DNA of 64,000 nucleotides from Verrucomicrobiia bacterium (GCA_036268055.1 DATAUW010000017.1:62001-126000); one strand, 5' to 3'. Numbered from the stretch's first letter, positions 52,552-61,128 are shown. Notes: generated by a model not told the origin, from the letters alone. A program made the numbers and translations.

Positions 52552-53013
52552 TCAGGACTGCGCCCCTCCTGTCCTCTTTAATTTCCTCGAACGGTCCAAT
52601 ACTAGATAAGCAACTCTTTGAGCAACCGTATCGAGTGGAGCGTTTAGAGGCAACGACTCCATTTGTGGTAAATCGTCTTCCCACCCCTTGTCTGCACGAG
52701 ATCGTCCCGGTGTTATGTAATATTTCCCACCTTTTTTATCTATTGTCCAAACCGATGTATTTTTCTCGAAAGCAGACCATGATTTAACTTTTGCATAGTT
52801 GAGCAATACTGGCTTTGAAAATGCCGCACGCGTGGGCGTCGGAACCACAGGATTTCCTTTGGCCATAATTTCCAGGATTGCGTTTTGCAAGGCTTGAGAT
52901 TCTGCGGCAGGAACGACCTTAACCGGCTCGATATCAATGTAGAAACCGGCTTCGGTCTGAGCCACTGTTGGAAGGTAAACTATTTTGTTTCGCAGGTAGA
53001 GATGTAACAGCAT
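52552..53013 (-). CDS. Orphan hypothetical protein
   Basis: This 153-residue protein of unknown function is predominantly polar with alternating strands (KVVPAAESQALQNAILEIMA, then AFSKPVLLNYAKVKSWSAF and TSVWTIDKKGGKYYITPG) and no signal peptide or membrane helix. It is AT-richer than the window average. It lies in an island of orphan ORFs; small proteins of this kind in islands are sometimes immunity or accessory proteins, but nothing here shows that. Confidence 0.6.
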   Translation of the reverse strand: MLLHLYLRNKIVYLPTVAQTEAGFYIDIEPVKVVPAAESQALQNAILEIMAKGNPVVPTPTRAAFSKPVLLNYAKVKSWSAFEKNTSVWTIDKKGGKYYITPGRSRADKGWEDDLPQMESLPLNAPLDTVAQRVAYLVLDRSRKLKRTGGAQS

Positions 53014-53124
53014 AAAATCAATGAATTGGAGTTACAATGAGGTGAGCGCCCATAGTTTGAGTGTTTGTTTTTGGTGCCCTTTCATAATTGATATCCTCGA
53101 TTCAATCTTTTCTGTTTAATTTTT

Positions 53125-53562
53125 CTAAGGCTGGCGCTTCAAGCAAAACTCATAATTTGGTGAGGCTGAGATGCAGGGAAATGGCGTTCCCTCCTTGAGA
53201 GGCCAAGCAGGCCAATAATCATAGCTTCCATATTTCTTTCCTCCTATATCAAAAGTGCGAGTCATCGGATCGTAAAACTGAAAAAAGTAAGTATCCGGCT
53301 TTAAGGCTATTTCGAAACTATTTGAAGAAGCGACCCATTTACCGCTTTCTTCAAATAATTTGTTGGTTCGTTCATAGGCTTGATGTGTATAGGTACCTTC
53401 CTCTCGAAATATCAAAACCTCTCTATACGGAGACGAGAGCCCTTCATACCGCCCAGGGATGCTTTTGGTCCAGGCTGGCGGAAATGTATTGCTCTTTGAG
53501 CAGCTAATTAACAGCGTTAGAGTCAAAATTAGCGTTCCTGAATAATTGAGTTTGGAGGGCAT
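53125..53562 (-). CDS. Putative lipoprotein, unknown function
   Basis: This 145-residue protein has a classic lipoprotein signal (LILTLTLLISC, lipidated Cys near residue 21). The mature part is a compact domain rich in Tyr, Trp and Phe with GRYEGLSSPYREVLIFREEG and ESGKWVASSNSFEIAL, a lipocalin-like beta pattern. The GRYEG/GKW pattern resembles that of small secreted beta-barrel proteins. It is AT-rich relative to core genes. The function is unknown. Confidence 0.68.
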   Translation of the reverse strand: MPSKLNYSGTLILTLTLLISCSKSNTFPPAWTKSIPGRYEGLSSPYREVLIFREEGTYTHQAYERTNKLFEESGKWVASSNSFEIALKPDTYFFQFYDPMTRTFDIGGKKYGSYDYWPAWPLKEGTPFPCISASPNYEFCLKRQP

Positions 53563-53580
53563 ACGTTAATCAGTCTTGGT

Positions 53581-53693
53581 TTTTTTGAACCAAGCTGAAT
53601 TTGTTTTGGCCGATAGTTTGACCGGGTCACTTTTGGCTCGCAACTTTAATTCTTCCCTTTTTCCAGCCCACTTTTCTGGTGAGAAGGAATGTG
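53581..53693. repeat. 113-bp direct repeat, copy 1
   Basis: The sequence runs from TTTTTTGAACCAAGCT through GTTTGACCGGGTCACTTTTG to GAAGGAATGTG and is matched at 55281-55392 at about 88% identity with a few small indels. A central stretch of more than 35 bases is identical. Translated on the minus strand the copies share the peptide LKLRAKSDPVKL, but they need not be coding. Confidence 0.85.
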
Positions 53694-53694
53694 A

Positions 53695-53733
53695 CTGGCG
53701 GGGGCGCCAGCCACTGCACGCGAGGGCGCGTGC
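53695..53733. repeat. Two adjacent GC palindromes
   Basis: CTGGCGGGGGCGCCAG (53695-53710) and GCACGCGAGGGCGCGTGC (53716-53733) are hairpins with stems of six and seven bases, directly after repeat copy 1. Such paired palindromes resemble REP-type elements. Confidence 0.65.
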
Positions 53734-53814
53734 GCTCCCCGGGACGGGAATGGACATTCGCTGCCGGGAGATGGGCGCTATTTCTAAAATATAGGGTGTG
53801 TGATGATCTCTATT

Positions 53815-53930
53815 TCCAGCATCCCTTCAGGATGCGAGTGGGAATGGGGTTGGGGTTCCGGGGGTATTCGTCGCGCGGCGCGCGCTCCTCGACCGCCCGG
53901 CTAATTTCCGTCAACCCTCCGGGTTGAGGA
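53815..53930. repeat. REP-like element bounded by two palindromes
   Basis: The left edge is CATCCCTTCAGGATG (53820-53834) and the right edge CAACCCTCCGGGTTG (53912-53926). Between them GGGTTCCGGGGGTATTCGTC and a CGCGCGGCGCGCGC core can form a long hairpin with GACCGCCCGGC. The layout resembles dispersed repeats recalled from planctomycete and verrucomicrobial genomes (not searched). Confidence 0.6.
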
Positions 53931-53968
53931 ATGGAGATGCGGTGGAGTTAGGCTTCAGGCGGTTTCGT

Positions 53969-54244
53969 ATGCTCGTGCAGCCGGCTTTGATGGAATACGT
54001 TTTATTGAATCTTGTAAGAAATGCTGCGCTGAAGCAAAGTGAGAGCGTAATATATAACCAAATGACAAACCTTATTGTCTCGAACACGCCCGGTTTTTAT
54101 GTACAGACAACCTCACAGGCAGGCGGGGGTTTTACTGTTATCTGGTTATTACCGTATATATTCTTCGCTCTCTTGTTGGCGGGGGTCGTTTTTATAATAG
54201 TCTTGCTTAAAAGACTTTGGTCCAGAAACGATAGGAAGCAGTAA
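53969..54244 (+). CDS. Possible small single-helix membrane protein
   Basis: This ORF of about 91 residues has a polar N-terminus (LLNLVRNAALKQSESVIYNQ), then one strong helix (FTVIWLLPYIFFALLLAGVV) and a basic tail (KRLWSRNDRKQ), a membrane-anchor layout with positive inside. The start is uncertain: ATG at 53969 or 53990; the longer ORF from 53924 begins within the repeat element. No homologue was recognised. Confidence is low because of the surrounding noncoding repeats. Confidence 0.4.
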   Translation: MLVQPALMEYVLLNLVRNAALKQSESVIYNQMTNLIVSNTPGFYVQTTSQAGGGFTVIWLLPYIFFALLLAGVVFIIVLLKRLWSRNDRKQ

Positions 54245-54610
54245 TTTGGATTGATTCGACCCAATTAGCAGATGTTTCTATTTCGCCGGGGCGGTTAGGG
54301 TTAAGTAATTTTGCTCCGGAGACACCGAGTGGGCGATTGTGCTCGAGAACCCATTTGGCAATGAATAGCAACTGGCTAAGGCTTTCGTGGGCACATCTGT
54401 ACACTACCCTCAAAAACGGTGAGGCCGAGATGTCGCTCGGCTGGATTACCTTTGTTGGTGTACGTATGCCCCACCGGCGGAGCGGCAGCTCCGCCCTGCT
54501 TTCCGTCTCATTGGCTTGTTCATACGCTGGTCTTTCTTTACCAGCTCCATCTTCCGTGCCCACTAAATCAGGGGAACCTCATGTCAATACCGGGACCGAT
54601 TTTTTTATCT
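54245..54610. other. Gene-poor repeat region (middle)
   Basis: Nothing that looks like a gene is seen here. The GGCGGAGCGGC palindrome copy (54476-54500) is the only recognised element. ORFs on either strand encode low-similarity, repeat-derived peptides. Confidence 0.5.
54476..54500. repeat. GGCGGAGCGGC palindrome, second copy
   Basis: GGCGGAGCGGCAGCTCCGCC with a CTGCT tail matches 47397-47421 at 24 of 25 positions. The stem GGCGGAGC/GCTCCGCC can form a strong hairpin. The copies are 7 kb apart in the same orientation. Confidence 0.7.
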
Positions 54611-55228
54611 TTAACGTGCTACCACTATAGCCATATCGTCCGCGCAACGCTTTCGATACAGTTCATTGCTCAAACTTCCATGATGTCCGATGGTGATTCC
54701 AATGACCAGCGTAGATTGCCTCCACAATACTACCAAATCTATATCCCCGGGATCACCACTTACGCCACAGTAAGGTGGGCTATTGGAATATACGCTCCTG
54801 ACGAATGCTGGCAACATACTTTCAAGGTTATTCGTATGTTTGGTAAGAAAAAAGGCCTGGGCCGGAGATCGAAGCGATTCCCATTGTGAAATTGGCGCAA
54901 TTTCAAGAACTCTTTTCTCAAAACCAGCAGCATACGCACGGATTAATAGGTTGAAACTCGCAGCCCGGATGAGCACTAATACACCAATAACAAATACAAA
55001 CGCCAAATATATGGCGAAAGGGTTTCGCGTAATTCTTCGCAATACTTTAGTTTTTTGTGCATACAACAACGAGATCACTGTCCCCGTGGCGATCACCGCG
55101 AAACCTGCAGCCTCAACGCCCACGAACGAAATCTTTGCCCAATGGCCCGCCCAATAGGCCAGAGACAACGTAAACCCCATACCAATGATGACCACGGAAA
55201 TTAACAGGAAAATAAAGGTTTTCATCAT
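54611..55228 (-). CDS. Orphan membrane protein
   Basis: This 205-residue protein has three N-terminal helices (near 4-27, 33-55 and 71-90), the first being FIFLLISVVIIGMGFTLSLAY. A soluble C-terminal half (about 95-205) includes PYCGVSGDPGDIDLVVLW. No family was recognised. It is less GC-rich than core genes. It lies between the two copies of the 113-bp direct repeat and could be cargo of the bounded segment. Confidence 0.6.
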   Translation of the reverse strand: MMKTFIFLLISVVIIGMGFTLSLAYWAGHWAKISFVGVEAAGFAVIATGTVISLLYAQKTKVLRRITRNPFAIYLAFVFVIGVLVLIRAASFNLLIRAYAAGFEKRVLEIAPISQWESLRSPAQAFFLTKHTNNLESMLPAFVRSVYSNSPPYCGVSGDPGDIDLVVLWRQSTLVIGITIGHHGSLSNELYRKRCADDMAIVVAR

Positions 55229-55280
55229 TGATCGGAACTTTTTGAACCTTGCAATTCAGTCGTCAAGAGCCAGCTCTAAT

Positions 55281-55392
55281 TTTTCTGAACCAAGCTAAAT
55301 TCGTTTTGGCGGCAGTTTGACCGGGTCACTTTTGGCTCGCAACTTTAATTCTTCTCCTTTCCAGCCCACTTTTCGGATGGGAAGGAATGTGC
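55281..55392. repeat. 113-bp direct repeat, copy 2
   Basis: This is the direct counterpart of 53581-53693, with the same orientation and about 1.7 kb between the starts. It begins TTTTCTGAACCAAGCTAAAT and ends GGGAAGGAATGTG. Differences cluster at the outer parts (GAATTTG/AAATTCG, CCCTTTTT/TCCTTT). Confidence 0.85.
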
Positions 55393-55579
55393 TCAAGAAG
55401 TCCACCGGCGTCAAATCGGAATGTGGATATAGCAAAGCAATCGGCTTACGACATTTCTTTTTGTTTGCAGATGACACCTTTTCAGTCCGGCAAGAGGGCT
55501 ATGATAAGTGGAGATAGTGGAGCGGTGAGGCGATGGTATGTGGCTTGGGTTGGACGCAGGTATTTTAATTTAATTCCAG

Positions 55580-55692
55580 GCGAGCGGGCTTGCTCGCTAC
55601 GCTCGGATAGTTTTTTTGGCGTCGTCTTTCCCAAGGTAGCGCCGGAGGACGGCGCAACCATTGGGCTTTGTTGCCTGAACCTCGTTGAGGTT
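55580..55692. repeat. Multi-hairpin repeat block
   Basis: GCGAGCGGGCTTGCTCGC (55580-55597) is followed by a CCAAGGTAGCGCC...GGCGCAACCATTGG arrangement (about 55631-55662) that can fold, and AACCTCGTTGAGGTT (55678-55692). The CCAAGGTAGC/GCAACC pattern is recalled as recurring in related genomes (not searched). Confidence 0.55.
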
Positions 55693-55830
55693 CCCCAGAT
55701 GATGCAGAGCGGAGATCGGCTTTGTCGCGCGGCGCGGTAACTCAGCATTCGGCATTGCGCGTTCGCTTTGGTTAGTTACGGCTCACGGGTACGTTCGCCC
55801 TCCCGGAATTTAAGCTTTGGAGTATGGGTG

Positions 55831-56775
55831 TTATCTGCCGAAATTGAAGTGGGGGAAGACGACTTCGGCGGTGGTGATGATGAGGAAGATGACGCTGATG
55901 AGGGCGTTGAGCCGGAAGAAGGCGACGTTGATCCATTTGAGGCTGCGGCGTCGAACGAGCCAGTGTTCCAGAAGCAGGCTGACGAGGATGAGGAGCATTC
56001 CGATGATGTAGGCGATGCGGAAGCCCGATAGGAGGCCGAAGATCATGAGGAGTCCCCACATGAGCATGTGGGCGAGGAAGGCGGCGCTGAGGGCGTTGGC
56101 CGGGCCCCAGCGGACGACGAGGGAGCGCAGGCCCTGGCGGCGGTCGAAGTCGTAGTCTTGCAGGGCGTAGATGATGTCGAAGCCGATTAGCCAAAAGACG
56201 ACGGCGGCGGCAAGGAGGATGGGCAGTACGGCGCTTTGTTCGCGCGGCCACCAGACGAATCCGCCTTTGACGGCGAGCCACGCACCGATTGGCGCGAGGG
56301 CGAGGGCGATGCCGAGGAAGACGTGGGTGAAGTCGGTGAAGCGTTTGGTGAGTGAATAAAAGCAAACGATGGCGAGGGCGACGGGCGAGAGGTAAAAGCA
56401 GATGCGGTTGATGAAAAAGCTGACGATGACGAGGCCGGCGCCGCTGAGGAGGCAAAGCATCCAGGCGCTGGCGAGGGAAATTTGGCCGGCGGGCAGGTGG
56501 CGGTTGGCGGTGCGGGGGTTGGCTTTGTCGAATTCGCGGTCGGCGATGCGATTAAAGGCCATGGCGCAGGTGCGGGCGCAGACCATGGCGGCGAGGATGA
56601 GGCAGAATTTTTTCCAGCCGGGCCAGCCGTGGGTGTCGCGGGCGGCGACGACCATTGAGGCAAGGGCGAAGGGGAGCGCGAAAACGGTGTGGGAGAATTT
56701 GACGAAGGAGGCCCACTTGACGATGAAGAAGCTCGAAGGCGTTGAGGGCAAGGTGGTTGTGGGTGAGGCGGGCAT
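55831..56775 (-). CDS. UbiA-family prenyltransferase (probably MqnP, menaquinone synthesis)
   Basis: This 314-residue protein has about eight membrane helices and the two Asp-rich motifs of the family: NRIADREFDKANPRTANRHL near residue 76 and ALQDYDFDRRQGLRSL near 192. It attaches a polyprenyl chain to an aromatic acid. With a UbiX-like flavin prenyltransferase eight bases upstream it most likely belongs to the futalosine menaquinone pathway (MqnP role), which would feed the alternative complex III. 4-hydroxybenzoate (ubiquinone) specificity cannot be excluded by sequence alone. Confidence 0.9.
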   Translation of the reverse strand: MPASPTTTLPSTPSSFFIVKWASFVKFSHTVFALPFALASMVVAARDTHGWPGWKKFCLILAAMVCARTCAMAFNRIADREFDKANPRTANRHLPAGQISLASAWMLCLLSGAGLVIVSFFINRICFYLSPVALAIVCFYSLTKRFTDFTHVFLGIALALAPIGAWLAVKGGFVWWPREQSAVLPILLAAAVVFWLIGFDIIYALQDYDFDRRQGLRSLVVRWGPANALSAAFLAHMLMWGLLMIFGLLSGFRIAYIIGMLLILVSLLLEHWLVRRRSLKWINVAFFRLNALISVIFLIITTAEVVFPHFNFGR

Positions 56776-56782
56776 GGGAGGA

Positions 56783-57352
56783 TTAGTCGCGTTCTTCCTG
56801 CCAGCGGGGGACGAGGGTTTGCGGGACGCCGAGGTGATCGAGGACGCGGGCGACGACGGTGTCCACGACGTGCGCGATTGTAGTGGGATTGTTGTAGAAA
56901 TAGGGGTTGGCGGGGAGGAGAATGGCGCCGGCGAGGAGGAGGAGTTCGAAATTTTTTACGTGGACGAGACTGAGGGGGGCTTCGCGCGGGACGAGGATGA
57001 GTTTGCGGCGTTCTTTGAGCATGACGTCGGCGGCGCGCAGGAGGACGTCCTCACTGTAACCGTGCGCGATGCGGCCGAGCGTGCCCATGCTGCACGGGAT
57101 GACAACCATGGCGTCGAAGGGATTGGAGCCGCTGGCGAAGGGGGCATTCATGCTTTTGAGGTTGTGAGTTTTCACGCCGGGCGCGAGGTGGAGTCCGCCG
57201 GGCAGTTCCTGGGTGATGACGGTTTGCGCGTAGTTGCTCATGACCACGTGGACTTCGTGTCCGCCGAGATTGTCGAGCAGGCGTTGAGCGTAAAGGGCGC
57301 CGCTCGCGCCGGTGAGGGCGACGAGGATTCTCACGAGCGGGCCTTTGGGCAT
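56783..57352 (-). CDS. ubiX: UbiX-family flavin prenyltransferase
   Basis: This 189-residue flavoprotein begins ILVALTGASGALYAQRLLDN with the FMN phosphate loop. Later conserved parts are NPFDAMVVIPCSMGTLGRIAHG and REAPLSLVHVKNFELLLLAG. It makes prenylated FMN, the cofactor of UbiD-type decarboxylases. It directly precedes the UbiA-type gene in one transcript. No ubiD/mqnL is in the window. Confidence 0.92.
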   Translation of the reverse strand: MPKGPLVRILVALTGASGALYAQRLLDNLGGHEVHVVMSNYAQTVITQELPGGLHLAPGVKTHNLKSMNAPFASGSNPFDAMVVIPCSMGTLGRIAHGYSEDVLLRAADVMLKERRKLILVPREAPLSLVHVKNFELLLLAGAILLPANPYFYNNPTTIAHVVDTVVARVLDHLGVPQTLVPRWQEERD

Positions 57353-57486
57353 GGGTTTTGCATCGGAATAATGATGGGGTTGAACGACGCGGGCGGCAAG
57401 TGGATTGACGGTCGTTGCAAAAAATTAGATTCAACTAACGCGCCAAAATTTCTTGTTTCAGCCGCGTTCTTTCGCGAGATTGAGGC

Positions 57487-58728
57487 GTGGCCTATCGCAG
57501 TTTATGGTTTTTGATTTTGCCGTTGCTTCTCGCCGGTTGCGCGACTGGCCAGCACGAATCTTCCGTGGACCTGAACTCCACACCGCAACCGGAAATGGCC
57601 GCTCCCGCGGCGCCTCCAACAGCGCAAAAAGCGATCATCGCGACTGTGCCCATCGCACCGCCGCCGACTAATCAGTTGACCAATCAACCCGCGCCGCCCG
57701 CCCATGCCGAAGCCTGGGTGCAGTTGGATCATTGGTGTCAGACGCGCGGCTACGTGGAATTTCGCCGCACCACGACGGCATCGAGTTATAATTATTCCTT
57801 CGCCTCGACGAACGCCGGGCTCAGCGGGACGATGGTCGTCACCATCGGCAGCCAGATCGCATCGTGGCGCGGGATGATTTTTCATCTTGGGTTTGCGCCG
57901 GTATTTTTCAATGGGCATCCCTTCGTGCATTCGCTCGATGTACGGAAAAATTTTCTGCCGTTGCTTGAATCACCGGTGCGCACGAAGGAAAATCCGGTGA
58001 TCGTCATTGATCCCGGCCACGGCGGGACGGACTCCGGCGCCAAGAGCGTTTATAACGGTCATACGGAAAAAGAATATGTCTTGGATTGGGCGAAGCGGCT
58101 TCAGGCATTGCTCGTGACGAATGGCTGGACAGTCTATCTCACACGCACGAACGATACGTTTGTGCCGCTGACCAATCGCGTGGCGTTCGCCGATTTGCAC
58201 AAGGCGGATTTTTTTCTGAGTTTGCATTTTAATTCCGTGTCACCCGATGAGCAGGCGGCGGGGTTGCAAACGTATTGCCTCACGCCTGAGGGTATGCCCT
58301 CGAACGAGACGCGCGGCTTCAAGGATGATTGGTCGCTCGTGTTTCCAAATAATCAGTTCGACACGGAAAATATCCAATACGCGGCGCGGCTGCATCGCGC
58401 GATGCTCAAGGTCAACGGTCACCTGGATCGCGGCGTGCAACGGGCGCGGTTCATCCGCGTGGTGCGGGAGCAGGAGTGCCCGGCGGTGTTGATGGAAGGC
58501 GGTTTTTTGTCGAACGAACGCGAAGCGCGGCGCATCGCGGACCCGGCATATCGGCAGCGCATCGCCGAGGCGCTGGCGGAAGGTTTGATGGAGGAAATGG
58601 GACAACACGACGTTATCACGAATGAACCAATGGCGGAAACGACGCCCGCGACCAATCATGCTGCAGCCGAAACAAATTCGCCCGTCGAACACGAAAAAAC
58701 GAATCACCATCGCGGAGGAACGGAATGA
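57487..58728 (+). CDS. N-acetylmuramoyl-L-alanine amidase lipoprotein (Amidase_3)
   Basis: This 413-residue protein starts at a GTG (57487) with lipoprotein signal LILPLLLAGC. The catalytic domain (about 165-390) has the zinc ligands of Amidase_3: His in VIDPGHGGTDSG, Glu in HTEKEYVLDW, His in FFLSLHFN and the general base Glu in VLMEGGFLSN. It cleaves the amide bond between MurNAc and the stem peptide in the periplasm. A Thr/Asn tail follows (TTPATNHAAAETNSP). Its stop overlaps the epimerase start by four bases. Confidence 0.92.
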   Translation: MAYRSLWFLILPLLLAGCATGQHESSVDLNSTPQPEMAAPAAPPTAQKAIIATVPIAPPPTNQLTNQPAPPAHAEAWVQLDHWCQTRGYVEFRRTTTASSYNYSFASTNAGLSGTMVVTIGSQIASWRGMIFHLGFAPVFFNGHPFVHSLDVRKNFLPLLESPVRTKENPVIVIDPGHGGTDSGAKSVYNGHTEKEYVLDWAKRLQALLVTNGWTVYLTRTNDTFVPLTNRVAFADLHKADFFLSLHFNSVSPDEQAAGLQTYCLTPEGMPSNETRGFKDDWSLVFPNNQFDTENIQYAARLHRAMLKVNGHLDRGVQRARFIRVVREQECPAVLMEGGFLSNEREARRIADPAYRQRIAEALAEGLMEEMGQHDVITNEPMAETTPATNHAAAETNSPVEHEKTNHHRGGTE

Positions 58729-59678
58729 AGCATGTCATCGTCACGGGCGGCGCGGGGTTCATCGGGTCGCATCTCGTGGAGCGTTTGCTGGCCGATGGCA
58801 AGGCCGTGGTGGTCATTGACGATTGTTCGACCGGCCAACTGGAAAATTTGCGGCAGGTGATGGAGCATCCACGGCTGCGCGTGATCCGAAGCAAGGTTTC
58901 TGAATGCGGTGAATTGCCGGAATTGCTCAAGAGTGCGGAATCTATTTTTCATCTGGCGGCGGCGGTCGGAGTGGAGCTGGTCGTCAATTCACCGATTCAT
59001 GTTTTGCAAACCAATTTGCATGAGACGGAAGTGTTGCTCGCCGCGGCGGCGATAGAAAAAGTGCCGGTGTTGTTCACGTCCACTTCGGAAGTTTATGGAA
59101 AAAGCCAGAAGCCGGCCTTCACCGAAGAAGACGATTTGCTGATCGGGCCGCCGCACTTTGGCCGGTGGAGTTATGCGTGCTCGAAGTTGATGGATGAATT
59201 TCTCGCGCTGGCTTATATGCGCGAGCTGTCGCTGCCGGTAGTGATCGTACGGCTGTTCAATACGGTCGGTCCGCGGCAAACGGGTCGTCACGGCATGGTC
59301 TTGCCGCGATTCATCGCCGCCGCGAAAAGCGGTGAGCCGCTCAAGGTGTATGACGATGGGCGGCAGACGCGGTGCTTCTGTTACGTGCTGGACACGGTCG
59401 AAGCGCTGGTGCGGCTGCAAAATTGTCCGGCGGCGCGCGGCCAGGTGTTCAACGTCGGCGGCACGGAAGAAATCAGCATCGCGGATTTGGCGCGCGAGGT
59501 AGTGGACGTTTTGGGCTCCAAATCGCCCATCGAATTTGTTTCCTATCAAAAAGCGTACGCACCCGGTTTTGAAGATATGCGACGCCGCAAACCAGTGGTG
59601 GAAAAATTATTTCAAGCCACTGGGTTTCGGCCCGCAACGCGTTTGCAAGAAATCATTGCACTTGCGGCGCGGGAATAG
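58725..59678 (+). CDS. NAD-dependent epimerase/dehydratase, extended SDR (UDP-sugar type)
   Basis: This 317-residue enzyme has a VTGGAGFIGSHLVERLL Rossmann loop, an STSEVYG strand, the catalytic YACSK (Tyr-x3-Lys) near residue 150 and NTVGPRQTGRHGMVLPRF. The pattern suits UDP-glucose/UDP-glucuronate epimerases or decarboxylases; substrate is open. ATGA coupling to the amidase gene points to a cell-envelope sugar role. UDP-glucose could come from the UGP2-like enzyme in this window. Confidence 0.92.
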   Translation: MKHVIVTGGAGFIGSHLVERLLADGKAVVVIDDCSTGQLENLRQVMEHPRLRVIRSKVSECGELPELLKSAESIFHLAAAVGVELVVNSPIHVLQTNLHETEVLLAAAAIEKVPVLFTSTSEVYGKSQKPAFTEEDDLLIGPPHFGRWSYACSKLMDEFLALAYMRELSLPVVIVRLFNTVGPRQTGRHGMVLPRFIAAAKSGEPLKVYDDGRQTRCFCYVLDTVEALVRLQNCPAARGQVFNVGGTEEISIADLAREVVDVLGSKSPIEFVSYQKAYAPGFEDMRRRKPVVEKLFQATGFRPATRLQEIIALAARE

Positions 59679-59795
59679 AAATGAGCCAGGGCTTATCTCG
59701 ATTGAGTATACAAGGGCATATAGCTAATTATCGGTAATGAATTACGGGAAACTGAGGGAATATACATTGCCGCAAGTACAAGAGTCGGACAAAAC

Positions 59796-60311
59796 TTAAA
59801 TCGTCGTCCCCACCGGTTTGGTTTCCATCACCCCGGCGATTTTCCAGCCGGAGCGTTCGTGCAGAAGGACGTATTGATAATGACGCGCCCGGCCGCCCCC
59901 GAGAACGGTGACGTTGACGAGGGCGCTGTCGCCGTTGTCGAGGATGACGCCAAATTGTGAGGCGGTGTTTCTGGCGATGAAAGGGAAGCCGGTCTTGACC
60001 ATACGCTCAAAATCGGGGAGCGACATCTGTGTCCGCAGTGATGACGCAGCGAATTCAAAGGCCTTGGGATAATCGTCAGAGCGAAACGCGGCGAGTTGCG
60101 ATTCGATCACGCGCTGGAGCTCCTGTTCGAGGTTGTCCTCGCTGATCTTGAAAGGACGCGCGGGCGTCGTGCGGTGGACTATCTGCGTGGTCTCGAGGCC
60201 ATCGTTATTATAAGTGCGGGCGGAAAGGACGATGAAGACGAAGATCAGGCCGAGGCTGCAACCAAGGGTCACAACCATAATCCAGCGCACAAGTTTAAAT
60301 GTGGATTTCAT
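59796..60311 (-). CDS. DUF4864 membrane-anchored protein
   Basis: This 171-residue protein has one N-terminal helix (about 9-30, WIMVVTLGCSLGLIFVFIVL) and an exported domain with QLAAFRSDDYPKAFEFAASS and MVKTGFPF, the conserved DUF4864 pattern. The function is unknown. It is alone, and no operon partner is apparent. Confidence 0.8.
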   Translation of the reverse strand: MKSTFKLVRWIMVVTLGCSLGLIFVFIVLSARTYNNDGLETTQIVHRTTPARPFKISEDNLEQELQRVIESQLAAFRSDDYPKAFEFAASSLRTQMSLPDFERMVKTGFPFIARNTASQFGVILDNGDSALVNVTVLGGGRARHYQYVLLHERSGWKIAGVMETKPVGTTI

Positions 60312-60465
60312 TCGGCATCGAATGTGGCCGGGTGCGTCAACCGCCTATCCCAGTTTTGACCCAATCGCCAGTATCTCACCCACAAGAGTAATCCAGACAT
60401 CGGTGAAAGACCAGTGGCAAATTCCGCTTCTCTATCCGCGCGATCTATTTCATCATACGCGCACA

Positions 60466-61128
60466 ATGAATTGGGCGAAGCTACGACAAATGCCCTGGCT
60501 AGATACGCGGGCGCACTTTGTTTCACGAATACCGCGTTCGGGAACACTTTTGGATATCGGCTCCTCGGATGGCGAGACGCTGCGGCACTTCGCGGAACTG
60601 CGGCCGGATTTGAAATTTTTTTCGACAGATCTCGAAGGCGCGCCGCAGAATTATCCGCCCGGCTGCGAATTTTTTCGCGGCGATATCCAGTCACAACCGC
60701 TGCCCTGGGCGGATGGTTCCATGTCGGGAATCACGTGCATGCACCTGGTTGAACATCTCACAGACTTGAGCTTGTTGATACGCGAGGCAAAACGGCTGCT
60801 GCGACCGGGAGGAATGATTTATTTCGAGACTCCGCACACGAAGACGGTATCGCTCCCCAGCCTCGTCGGAAAATACACGTTTGATTTCACGATGAATTTT
60901 TTTGATGACAAGACGCACACCAAACCGGTCGTGATCGAGGATTTGGCGGCGAAGTTGACCGGCGCGGGCTTGGAGGTGATCGGGTCGGGCACTTCGCGCA
61001 ATCTGGTTTTTGCGGCGTCGCATCTCGTGTATCAATTTTTGCCCGCCAGCCGGAAGAAGTTCACCGCGCGCGCACATTGGATCGGATGGTCGGCGTACGT
61101 GATGGCGCGGAAAGTGGGTAGTGTGTGA
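60466..61128 (+). CDS. Class I SAM-dependent methyltransferase
   Basis: The protein has about 220 residues from the ATG at 60466. Motif I, GTLLDIGSSDGETLRHF, sits near residues 27-43. Motif post-I STDLEGAPQNYPPG and the MHLVEHLTDLSLLIREAKR helix are followed by RPGGMIYFETP. A C-terminal extension (about 45 residues with ARAHWIGWSAYVMAR) is present. The substrate is unknown. The coding frame continues upstream, so an earlier alternative start (for example a GTG about 60 bases before) cannot be excluded. Confidence 0.85.
   Translation: MNWAKLRQMPWLDTRAHFVSRIPRSGTLLDIGSSDGETLRHFAELRPDLKFFSTDLEGAPQNYPPGCEFFRGDIQSQPLPWADGSMSGITCMHLVEHLTDLSLLIREAKRLLRPGGMIYFETPHTKTVSLPSLVGKYTFDFTMNFFDDKTHTKPVVIEDLAAKLTGAGLEVIGSGTSRNLVFAASHLVYQFLPASRKKFTARAHWIGWSAYVMARKVGSV

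Larger units (their letters stand above)
53563..53968. other. Gene-poor repeat region (left)
   Basis: No gene is supported in this stretch. It holds one copy of the 113-bp direct repeat, two perfect palindromes and the CATCC...GGTTG element described separately. Short ORFs on both strands are composed of repeat sequence. Confidence 0.6.
55229..55830. other. Gene-poor repeat region (right)
   Basis: No supported gene was seen in about 600 bases. It carries direct-repeat copy 2 (55281-55392), then a mid section without clear features, and hairpin repeats at 55580-55692. ORFs seen here are repeat shadows. Confidence 0.6.

Noticed and set aside
54207-54563. 118-codon minus-strand ORF in the middle repeat region
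   Set aside because: It is built from the GGCGGAGCGGC palindrome copy and low-complexity flanks; no domain.
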